From Alteromonas halophila (GTDB taxonomy: Bacteria > Pseudomonadota > Gammaproteobacteria > Enterobacterales > Alteromonadaceae), in contig NZ_BMXP01000002.1 of NCBI RefSeq assembly GCF_014651815.1, positions 62,001-126,000 on the forward strand: a stretch of DNA of 64,000 bases, in the 5' to 3' direction. The notes below the pieces were generated by a model. The model was not told the origin of the DNA and did not search any database. It saw only the letters and a program-made list of their open reading frames with translations. Below, one piece after another: positions 52,620 to 60,242 of the stretch. The first letter of the stretch is position 1. Each line of letters starts with the position of its first letter. Made by a program: the position numbers and the translations under genes.

Positions 52620-53342
52620 ATGGACAGAGTAGCATTAGTCACAGGTGGGACCAGAGGTATTGGTGAAGCGATATGTACGGCGCTGAAAGAGGCCGGCTAC
52701 ACTGTTGTAGCGAACTATGGTGGGAATGAGAAAGCAGCGGAAGCATTCAGTCAGAAAACCGGGATCCCGGCAATTAAATTTGATGTGTCTGACTTTGAGC
52801 AAACACGAGAAGCGATTAATCAGATAGAAAACGATTTTGGACCGATTGATGTGCTGGTAAACAATGCCGGGATCACCCGGGATGGCACCATGCACCGAAT
52901 GAATTTTGAAAACTGGGATGCGGTTATTCAGACTAACCTCGCCTCCTGTTTTAATACGTCAAAGGCCGTTATTGAAGGAATGCGGCAACGCGGCTTTGGC
53001 CGAATTGTGAATATTGGCTCGGTCAATGGCCAGGCCGGCCAGTATGGACAGGTGAACTATGCGGCAGCGAAATCCGGGATCCATGGCTTTACCAAAGCGC
53101 TGGCTCTGGAAAACGCGGCGAAAGGGATCACCGTGAACGCCGTTGCGCCGGGGTATGTGGATACGGATATGGTGCGCGCGGTCCCGCCGGAAGTCCTTGA
53201 GAAAATTATCTCAACGATTCCGGTTGGACGTTTGGGTAAACCCGAAGACATTGCTAACAGCGTATTGTTTTTGGTGAAGGATAACGCCAGCTTTATTACG
53301 GGCTCCACCATTTCAATCAACGGTGGTCAGCACATGTATTAG
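52620..53342 (+). CDS. phaB: Acetoacetyl-CoA reductase (NADPH-dependent)
   Basis: A 240-residue short-chain dehydrogenase that makes (R)-3-hydroxybutyryl-CoA for PHA synthesis. The Rossmann motif is VTGGTRGIGEAI and the active site is the serine in NIGSVNGQAGQ with YAAAKSG (Tyr, Lys). GITRDGTMHRM and DMVRAVPPEVLEKI are typical of PhaB rather than FabG. Its stop overlaps the convergent transglycosylase stop by three bases. phaZ, the phasins, phaR and phaC lie beyond that gene, so PHB metabolism is the context. Confidence 0.93.
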   Translation: MDRVALVTGGTRGIGEAICTALKEAGYTVVANYGGNEKAAEAFSQKTGIPAIKFDVSDFEQTREAINQIENDFGPIDVLVNNAGITRDGTMHRMNFENWDAVIQTNLASCFNTSKAVIEGMRQRGFGRIVNIGSVNGQAGQYGQVNYAAAKSGIHGFTKALALENAAKGITVNAVAPGYVDTDMVRAVPPEVLEKIISTIPVGRLGKPEDIANSVLFLVKDNASFITGSTISINGGQHMY

Positions 53343-54601
53343 GCGTCAGCCTTTTTCTGACCCTGACGATTGTCAGGGTCGTCATTCTGCGACTCGGAAG
53401 GCGTGGATTTAACCCCAATTTTTTGCATCAGAGTCATGCCCGGAAAGCCATCGGCCACCATCTTATGGTCTTTTTGATAAGCACGGATCCCCTGACGGGT
53501 TGCCGGTCCGATAATGCCGTCGGCGATGCCCACATCATAGCCCTTTTCATTCAGATGCTGTTGCAGCGCAATGATATCGTCGCGGCTGTACGCGGGCAGA
53601 TCCGGAAGTGATGCTTCAAGTCCTGATGCACCGGCAATACGATCGGCCAGGTGGCCTACGGCAATGGCGTAGAATTCAGAGTTGTTCCAGCGCATGATTA
53701 CACGAAAGTTGTGGTAGGCCATAAACGCCGGACCGGTGTGACCGGCGGGCACCACAATATAGGCACTGATATCACTGTCGCCCAGTGGCGAGCCATCCGC
53801 TTTGGTCACCCCCTGTTCCTGCCACGCACTTAGCGGGCGGCGGTTGTCATAACCGGACAGCTGGTAATTAAAGTTATCTGGCAGTTGTATTTCACGCCCC
53901 CAGCGAAAACCAGGCTGCCAGCCGAGGTTAGCCAGAAAATTGGCCGCGGAGGTCAGCGCATCTTCTTCACTGTCCCACAGATTCACCTGACCATCCCCAT
54001 TGCCGTCGATAGCATAGCTGGCATAGGCCGACGGCATAAACTGAGTATGTCCCATTGCACCGGCCCAGGAGCCGACCATCGCAGTGGGTGTCAGAGATTC
54101 ACGTTCAAGCAATTCCAGAGCGACCATTAGCTCGCCGGTGAAATACTCACTTCTGCGTTCATCGCAGGCCAGCGTGGCGAGTGAGTCGAGGACTGGCATC
54201 TTACCTTTATAGGTGCCGAAATTGGTTTCCAGCCCCCAGAAAGCCAGCAGGTAGTGTGGCGGTATTCCGTATTTATCACTTAGCTGTTCAAGCAAATCAC
54301 GGTGTTCATCAAAAAGACTCTGACCTTTACTGACCCGCCAGTCAGTCACCCGCTTACTGAAATACCCGGGGAAGGTTTGCACAAATTCTGGCTGGCTGCG
54401 ATCCAGTTCAATGACCCGCGCCTGATAACGAAGATCGCCAATGACGTCCTCAGCGGTTGCACGGCTAAGCCCCCTGGCTTTGGCTTTTTCAGTCAGTGTT
54501 GTCTTGCAGGCGGCGAAGTCAGCGTCTGTCGCCGTCACGGAAAAAGAGGCGGTGCTGGTGGCAGAGGCAAGCAGCATTGCCCGAAGAAGAAAACGAATCA
54601 T
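53339..54601 (-). CDS. Lytic murein transglycosylase (MltB family) with peptidoglycan-binding domain
   Basis: An exported 420-residue enzyme that cleaves peptidoglycan to anhydromuropeptides. After a signal peptide, the family 3 catalytic domain (about 30-320) has the catalytic glutamate in LAFWGLETNFGTY, with MVGSWAGAMGHTQFMPSAY and YAIDGNGDGQVNLW. A peptidoglycan-binding domain (about 345-400; LQQHLNEKGYDVGIADGIIG) follows. The ATG at 54601 has AAGG before it and starts the signal peptide; ATG 54631 is possible. It lacks a lipobox, so it is probably a soluble periplasmic form. It interrupts the PHA cluster. Confidence 0.92.
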   Translation of the reverse strand: MIRFLLRAMLLASATSTASFSVTATDADFAACKTTLTEKAKARGLSRATAEDVIGDLRYQARVIELDRSQPEFVQTFPGYFSKRVTDWRVSKGQSLFDEHRDLLEQLSDKYGIPPHYLLAFWGLETNFGTYKGKMPVLDSLATLACDERRSEYFTGELMVALELLERESLTPTAMVGSWAGAMGHTQFMPSAYASYAIDGNGDGQVNLWDSEEDALTSAANFLANLGWQPGFRWGREIQLPDNFNYQLSGYDNRRPLSAWQEQGVTKADGSPLGDSDISAYIVVPAGHTGPAFMAYHNFRVIMRWNNSEFYAIAVGHLADRIAGASGLEASLPDLPAYSRDDIIALQQHLNEKGYDVGIADGIIGPATRQGIRAYQKDHKMVADGFPGMTLMQKIGVKSTPSESQNDDPDNRQGQKKADA

Positions 54602-54890
54602 ATAAGATACCCTTATTGCCGAAGGCTTCATGCTATCGCAACCACAACGGCAAAAGCGAGAGAAAAAGTCAGGCCATCTGCCTGATACCGGTTGGAAAAA
54701 GTAACGCTGGATATTTACAGCACCATCAGGTGTGGCCATAACGGCGCACAAACGCAGTTAAGACTGAGAGATTATGGGCAGTCATATGAATAGTGTGCGC
54801 GTGGGCGGGCGATGTTGTCTGGTGATGTGGCTTAATTCCTCAATACCAGAATGCGCTGCCCGAGACCCGTTAGCCCGCCTGGTCCCGCTT

Positions 54891-56108
54891 TCAGGCGTAT
54901 TTATGAATAAAGTCTGTTATGACCGGACGTACCTGTTTTCTGAACTTTGAGCCGCTGAATATCCCGTAGTGTCCGGCACCCTGCTGCACATGATGGCAGC
55001 GCATCGAACGGGGAATGTTTTTACACAGATTCTGCGCCGCTTCGGTCTGGCCCAGCCCGCAAATATCGTCATCGGCACCCTCAACGGTCAGTAGTGCGGT
55101 ATTCTCAATAGCCTCAAAATTGACCGGCGCTCCTTGATAGGTAATCGCTCCGCGCGCGACTTCGTTATTCTTAAAGATCCGCTCAATTGTCTCGAGGTAG
55201 AATTCAGCAGGCATATCCAGCACGGCGAGGTATTCATCGTAAAACGCCCGGAAACGATCGGCGTCTTCCTCTTCCCCAAACACCAGGTTCTGGTAAAAGT
55301 TAATATACTTCTTAATATGCGATTGCTGGTTCATACTGATAAAGCCCCCCAGTTGCATAAAGCCGGGGTATACCTCCCGCCCTTCACCCGGGTAGCCGTG
55401 TGGTACTTTCATGATAGCCACGTTACGAAACCAGGCCATTGAGCGTTCTTTGGAAAACTCGTTGACACGGGTGGGGTTTTTGCTGGTATCAATGGGGCCT
55501 GCCATCAGTGTCAGTGACTTAGGCACACAGTTATTTTTTTGTTCAGCCATAACAGCCGTCGCAATCAGCGCCTGAACGGTGGGCTGACAAATCGCCATTA
55601 AGTGTGTACCCGGGCCGAGGTACTCCAGAAATTCAATCAGGTAAGACACATAGCAGTCGAAGGAAAACGGTCCCTCGTCAAGCGGCACTTCACGCGCATC
55701 GCCCCAGTCTGTTACATAGATTTCGTGATCCGGCAACAGGGCTTCAACGGTGCCCCGTAACAAAGTAGCGTGATGCCCGGAAAGTGGCGCAACCAGCAAC
55801 ACTTTATGATCGTCGTGCAGCCCTTTGCGATTAAAGTGGATTAGGTCACAAAATGGCTTACTCATTACCACATCTTCATGCACCGCATAGGTTTTACTCT
55901 CGACGGTGATTTCATCGATATTGAAGCCCAGCTTCTCGTAGCGCTGGGTAAGGCGCATGGCTGTTTCTAAACCGGCTTTCGTAAAACGCCCCGCAATGGT
56001 ATGTGTAAACGGGTTTGCCGGATGTGCAGACATATCATGAAGCAAGCTCAACCCTTCGTGCACAATATGCGCAGAACGGGTGAAGTAGTCGTATGCCTGA
56101 TAGTTCAT
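54891..56108 (-). CDS. phaZ: Intracellular polyhydroxyalkanoate depolymerase
   Basis: A 405-residue intracellular PHB depolymerase of the alpha/beta-hydrolase fold. A cysteine (C174 in LMAICQPTVQA) stands where lipases have serine, as in the i-PhaZ family. LTLMAGPIDTSKNPTRVNEF and the C-terminal QQGAGHYGIFSGSKFR with the catalytic histidine are typical. It should release 3-hydroxybutyrate from native granules. It is read in the same direction as the phasin and synthase genes. Confidence 0.95.
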   Translation of the reverse strand: MNYQAYDYFTRSAHIVHEGLSLLHDMSAHPANPFTHTIAGRFTKAGLETAMRLTQRYEKLGFNIDEITVESKTYAVHEDVVMSKPFCDLIHFNRKGLHDDHKVLLVAPLSGHHATLLRGTVEALLPDHEIYVTDWGDAREVPLDEGPFSFDCYVSYLIEFLEYLGPGTHLMAICQPTVQALIATAVMAEQKNNCVPKSLTLMAGPIDTSKNPTRVNEFSKERSMAWFRNVAIMKVPHGYPGEGREVYPGFMQLGGFISMNQQSHIKKYINFYQNLVFGEEEDADRFRAFYDEYLAVLDMPAEFYLETIERIFKNNEVARGAITYQGAPVNFEAIENTALLTVEGADDDICGLGQTEAAQNLCKNIPRSMRCHHVQQGAGHYGIFSGSKFRKQVRPVITDFIHKYA

Positions 56109-56210
56109 GACAGGTCTCCTGGCGGGGTGTTACGGCAAAAATACACGATGTGAGAAGCGTGGCAGACGCGACGCAGCACGCCGCTAAAACTAGCGGCGTA
56201 CCCGAATCAC

Positions 56211-56546
56211 TTACTTCTTAGCGGCTGCCGTGAAGTCACTGGTAAAGCCTTTCATCAGCTCACCGGCTTTCTGTTGCGCATCATTTAAAATGGCATAGTT
56301 ACTTTTGGCGGCGTCAGAGACACTGGTTTGTACTGTTTCCATGTACGATTTTTGTGTTTCTGCCAGTGCCATCAGATCTTTTTGCTGTGACGCTTTTTCA
56401 AAGTAGGCCATGCCTTCAGACAGCAGTGAGGAATACAGTGCATTCTGCTTCTCAGCCAGTTCCTGCATGGTGCTCATATTCAGCGTAGCCAGATCGGTCA
56501 TTGGCTTCATCGCGTTTTTAAATTGCTCGTTAAATTGTTCAAACAT
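56211..56546 (-). CDS. Phasin family protein (PhaP-like)
   Basis: A 111-residue granule-surface protein with the phasin pattern: amphipathic helices MFEQFNEQFKNAMKPMTDLA, then NMSTMQELAEKQNALYSSLL and QKAGELMKGFTSDF. It should coat PHA granules. GGGAG precedes the start. It lies 30 bases after a second phasin gene, so the two form one unit. Confidence 0.9.
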   Translation of the reverse strand: MFEQFNEQFKNAMKPMTDLATLNMSTMQELAEKQNALYSSLLSEGMAYFEKASQQKDLMALAETQKSYMETVQTSVSDAAKSNYAILNDAQQKAGELMKGFTSDFTAAAKK

Positions 56547-56576
56547 AGTGGTTCTCCCGAGGGGTTAAGTAGTTAA

Positions 56577-57206
56577 CTAACTGGATTTGGTTGTGCCTGA
56601 TTTTTTTGCCGCCGTGCGTTTGGCACGACTCGCCGGTTTTTTGGTACCAGTGGTCGTGGCGTCACCGCTGCTGGCAGTTGACGCAGACTTCGCAGCGGTT
56701 GTGGTGGCTTTTGCTGTCTCACTGGTGCTGGTGTCCGCCGCTTTTACTGCTGTCTGCGTAGTTCTTTTGGTTGTCGCTGTGGCCGACTTCGTGGCGCCTG
56801 ATGCGGCTTTGCTCGCCGTATTACTGGCAGCACTGCTCACCGACTGCGCCGACTTTACTGTTTCTTTCACCTGCTTCTGGGCTGATGTTGCCGCCTGATT
56901 AAGCGACGTGCGTACTACTTCGGTGGTCTCATCGCGAAGCTGGTTCAGCGTGTGATAGGTGTCTTTTGTGGTTGTTGCCAGACGATCACGCATAGACTCT
57001 GCACATTCTGACTGCGCAGCCAGCATGTGATTAATATCAGACGCATCGCTCAGTGTTTTCAGATAGGTTGTGCTGTCATCCAGTAACCCGGTAAATAAGC
57101 TTGTTTGATACCCTGACAGCGTTTCCAGCGTCTTCGCATTGAGCGCCATCAGACTGTTCAGGGGTGCTGCAGACTTCTTCAGTTGTTCTGAGAATGTGCC
57201 AAACAT
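56577..57206 (-). CDS. Phasin with histone H1-like Ala/Lys/Thr-rich tail (PhaF-like)
   Basis: A 209-residue two-part protein. Residues 1-110 form a phasin domain (MFGTFSEQLKKSAAPLNSLM, TLETLSGYQTSLFTGLLDD). The tail, about 111-209, is almost only Ala, Ser, Thr and Lys with TAAKSAST-like repeats and a basic end (KKPASRAKRTAAKKSG), like the DNA-binding tail of PhaF in pseudomonads, which helps share granules between daughter cells. GGAG lies before the start, and PhaR-type sites are immediately upstream. Confidence 0.88.
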   Translation of the reverse strand: MFGTFSEQLKKSAAPLNSLMALNAKTLETLSGYQTSLFTGLLDDSTTYLKTLSDASDINHMLAAQSECAESMRDRLATTTKDTYHTLNQLRDETTEVVRTSLNQAATSAQKQVKETVKSAQSVSSAASNTASKAASGATKSATATTKRTTQTAVKAADTSTSETAKATTTAAKSASTASSGDATTTGTKKPASRAKRTAAKKSGTTKSS

Positions 57207-57235
57207 GATTTTCTCCGCCTGATTTTAATACCGTG

Positions 57236-57370
57236 TGCTGCGGTGCAGCAAGATGTGGTTAAATAATAGGCAGTGAGGGGCGGCAACGTCAAGCGAAATA
57301 TGCTGCGCTGCAACAAAATAGTTATACTAAGTTGGAATAATGGTAGATAGCTTTATGCTGTGGTGCAGCA
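57236..57370. promoter_or_regulatory. Three PhaR-type operators before the phasin genes
   Basis: Three related 15-base dyads occur: TGCTGCGGTGCAGCA (57236-57250), TGCTGCGCTGCAACA (57301-57315) and TGCTGTGGTGCAGCA (57356-57370). Known PhaR sites contain CTGC and GCAG separated by three or four bases, exactly as in the first. All three lie between the phaR stop and the first phasin start, so PhaR probably represses the phasins until granules titrate it. Confidence 0.8.
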
Positions 57371-57390
57371 AGCTATTGTCTGGGCTGGTA

Positions 57391-57825
57391 TTATTTCTTG
57401 TTGTCTTTACTGTCGCTGTGCTGTGACCACATATCCATATTTTGTTCCATCATCTTACTGAACAGTGAAAACGGGCTCGACGCCGCCATGGTTTTCATCA
57501 TGCCCTGCATTTTATCCTGTTGCTCCATCAGCGTGACCAGGCTCTGCTCCAGGTAGTCGCGCACGAAATACTGCATGTCTGTGTCGTAATAGCGGATCAG
57601 CTGTTTAAGCAGTGAATTGGTCAGCAGTGACTGATTGTCATTTGTTTCTGACTCACTGATGATCTGCAGCAGCAGTGACTTGGTAATATCGTCACCTGTC
57701 TTGGAGTCGACAACCTGAAACTCTTTGCTGTCATTGATCAGGGCCTTGATGTACTCAAGGTTGACGTAGCGACTCTGGGTTGTGTCATAGAGCCGGCGGT
57801 TTGGGTATTTTTTAATTATAATCAT
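57391..57825 (-). CDS. phaR: PHA synthesis repressor PhaR
   Basis: A 144-residue regulator that binds DNA and PHA granules. The N-terminal DNA-binding/accumulation regulator domain is clear (IIIKKYPNRRLYDTTQSRYVNLEYIK). A PHB-binding helical domain follows (LLTNSLLKQLIRYYDTDMQ and VRDYLEQSLVTLMEQQ). The tail is rich in Met and polar residues (MEQNMDMWSQHSDSKDNKK). GGATCT precedes the start. It lies between phaC and the phasin genes it should control. Confidence 0.95.
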   Translation of the reverse strand: MIIIKKYPNRRLYDTTQSRYVNLEYIKALINDSKEFQVVDSKTGDDITKSLLLQIISESETNDNQSLLTNSLLKQLIRYYDTDMQYFVRDYLEQSLVTLMEQQDKMQGMMKTMAASSPFSLFSKMMEQNMDMWSQHSDSKDNKK

Positions 57826-57957
57826 GACAGATCCAATACGCTGTTATTCTCTGAGGGTAGCGTACTGGACCTGTTTAGGGAAGGTGTGACCAGGTTGAAT
57901 GCGATGCTGCGGGTCCTGAAACACCCTTTAGCAAAACCGGTTTAGCAGGTAATCGCG

Positions 57958-59730
57958 CTAGCCCAGCCTTTTTTTAACATAGCTGCCCGGGGCAGCCTCC
58001 AGGCTTGGGAAGTCAGGATGTTTTCCGGGGACTGGGGCAGTGGTTTTCGTCGCATCCTGCGATTTTAACCAATGATACCAGTCCGGCCACCAGGAGCCTT
58101 CGTGTTTGCTGGCGCCATCAAACCAGGCACTGGCTGTTTCAGGCAGGTCCTGATTGATCCAGTGCGGGTACTTTCCTCCTTGCGGCGGATTAATGACCCC
58201 GGCCAGGTGCCCTGAACCGGCCAGCACAAAGCGCGTGTCGCCGCTGACATGGCGGGTACCTTCGTATGCGCCCTGCCACAGCACAATATGGTCGGCCAGC
58301 GTTGACAGAAAATACACCGGCATATCAATGTTACTCAGATCTATGGGTACATCGTCAATTACCACCGCACCGGGCTCTATCAGCTTATTCTGCCAGTAGG
58401 TGGTGCGCACATACTGTTTAAAACAGGCCGCAGTAATGTTGGTCGCATCACTGTTCCAGTAAAGGATATCAAAGGCGGCCGGGTCCTTTCCTTTAAGGTA
58501 ATTATTGATAAAGTACGACCAGAACAGGTTATTTTCGCGCAAGAGGCTAAAACTCAGGCCCAGAATCCGACCATCGTAGACGCCTTTGATTTCAGCATTT
58601 TTCTCCATGATCGGCAGCGCATCGTCTGACAAATAGTTACCAATTTCGCCGGGCATACTGAAATCGAGCAATGTGGTGAGCAGGGTCAGTGAGGCAATAC
58701 GTTCGTCACCGCGCCCACGCAGGTAGGCCGCAGTCATGGCAGACAGGGTGCCGCCAACACAAAACCCAACCAGGTTCACCTTCGGTGTGCCGGTGATGGT
58801 GTTTACCACATCCATCGCCGCAAGAGGGCCCTTATGCATATAGCTGATAAAGTCATAGTCAGCAAGCTCGGCCCCCGGGTTTACCCAGGAGATCATAAAC
58901 ACACTGAAGCCATCCTCTAGCAATCCGCGCACCGCAGATTTCTGCTCACCTAAATCCAGAATGTAGTACTTATTGATAAACGGCGGCACAAACAGTACCG
59001 GCGTTTTAATGGCCTGCTTTTTGGCGGGGGTGTAGTGAATGAGCTGAAACAGTTCGTTCTGAAACACAACCTCGCCGGGTGTGGCAGCTAAATCCTTGCC
59101 CAGCTCAAAGGCATTGATATCGGTTTGTGTGATCTTAAATGCCTCAAGGGGGCTTTGTTCAAGATCGCGCATAAAATTCTCGATGCCCTTCACCATATTT
59201 TGCCCGTTGGTACGCAGGATCTCTTCACAGACTTCCGGGTTTGATAACAGGTAGTTGGTAGGAGACACCGAGTTGATATACTGCCGGGTATAAAATTTGA
59301 CCTGCTCTTCGCTTTTGGGGTCGTCAAAATGCATGGATTCGATCATCCCCTGCAGCATCTGTGAGTTAATCAGGTAAGCCTGCTTAAGATAATTGAACAC
59401 CGGATTCTCGCGCCAGTCACTATGCGCAAAGCGGCTGTCGCGAGCGTCTTCTTTTACGACATCCTCAAACTTTTCGCCCATCATAGCGCGGGTCGCCTGT
59501 TGCCAGAGTTCGGTTTGCTTGCGCATAAAATCCATCTGGTTTTTCACCAGGCGCGCCGTGTCCACTTCAACATTGCCTGACAACAGTGCCTGTAGCTTTT
59601 CAGGATCAAACATGTTGGCTGTGTCATCACCGCCACGGCGCTTGGATAAAACATCCTGCGCCATTGCATTAAACTGACTCGCATACTGATTTAACAACGA
59701 CAACACATCGTTGGTGCCCTGTGCATCCAC
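57958..59730 (-). CDS. phaC: Class I polyhydroxyalkanoate synthase
   Basis: A 590-residue enzyme that polymerises (R)-3-hydroxyacyl-CoA at the granule surface. The lipase-like box GFCVGGTLSAM carries the catalytic cysteine C324. FVPPFINKYYILDLGEQKS and SWVNPGAELADYDFISYM are typical, the catalytic Asp is in STLADHIVLWQGA, and the His in VLAGSGHLAGVINPP. Length and the single-subunit form fit class I. AAGGAG precedes the ATG. It is followed by phaR and preceded by a small gene that often accompanies phaC. Confidence 0.96.
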   Translation of the reverse strand: MDAQGTNDVLSLLNQYASQFNAMAQDVLSKRRGGDDTANMFDPEKLQALLSGNVEVDTARLVKNQMDFMRKQTELWQQATRAMMGEKFEDVVKEDARDSRFAHSDWRENPVFNYLKQAYLINSQMLQGMIESMHFDDPKSEEQVKFYTRQYINSVSPTNYLLSNPEVCEEILRTNGQNMVKGIENFMRDLEQSPLEAFKITQTDINAFELGKDLAATPGEVVFQNELFQLIHYTPAKKQAIKTPVLFVPPFINKYYILDLGEQKSAVRGLLEDGFSVFMISWVNPGAELADYDFISYMHKGPLAAMDVVNTITGTPKVNLVGFCVGGTLSAMTAAYLRGRGDERIASLTLLTTLLDFSMPGEIGNYLSDDALPIMEKNAEIKGVYDGRILGLSFSLLRENNLFWSYFINNYLKGKDPAAFDILYWNSDATNITAACFKQYVRTTYWQNKLIEPGAVVIDDVPIDLSNIDMPVYFLSTLADHIVLWQGAYEGTRHVSGDTRFVLAGSGHLAGVINPPQGGKYPHWINQDLPETASAWFDGASKHEGSWWPDWYHWLKSQDATKTTAPVPGKHPDFPSLEAAPGSYVKKRLG

Positions 59731-59753
59731 ATCGCGCTCCTTAACAGTACTTT

Positions 59754-59996
59754 TTACTTTTTCGCTGAGTGACCGCCGTCGGCCATGCCCTGCATCATTT
59801 TCTGGTAAAACGTGAACGCCTGCTGACTACTGTCAAGATAAGGCTTCAGCATCGACATCATCACTTCCTGGTTGCCACTTTTTAACTGCTCGTTAAGCGA
59901 CGCGATGGATGCTTCGTGCAGTTTGCTCATATCTGGCCAACCCATCAGTTCACGGGCTTCCTGTGGCGACATGTCTATATCAATGGAAATTTTCAT
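59754..59996 (-). CDS. Small conserved protein preceding phaC (DUF6489-like)
   Basis: An 80-residue acidic protein, MKISIDIDMSPQEARELMGW at its start, then helical to QMMQGMADGG-like end. I recall similar small proteins next to PHA synthase genes, listed as DUF6489, but no function is known. AGGA lies before two adjacent ATGs (59999 and 59996); the second has the better spacing. It begins the phaC transcription unit, 23 bases before the synthase. Confidence 0.75.
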   Translation of the reverse strand: MKISIDIDMSPQEARELMGWPDMSKLHEASIASLNEQLKSGNQEVMMSMLKPYLDSSQQAFTFYQKMMQGMADGGHSAKK

Positions 59997-60242
59997 CATT
60001 ACGTCCTGTGCCTGGAGGGGTGAGCGTTGTATACCAGTGCCCCGGTCATACGGGCACTGATAACGCTGCTGGTCGTCACACCTTCCTTTTAGCCTAAGCG
60101 GTCGGTTAAAATCTGTCCATACGACCTCGGTAGCAGAGCTCCGAGACTGGCTTTTCAAAGAAGAAACCCGCAGAATCGGGCTTTTCCGGGAAGGCGCTAC
60201 GGCGTTTCATCACACGCATATTCTTGCCTTCCGTAATTCATC

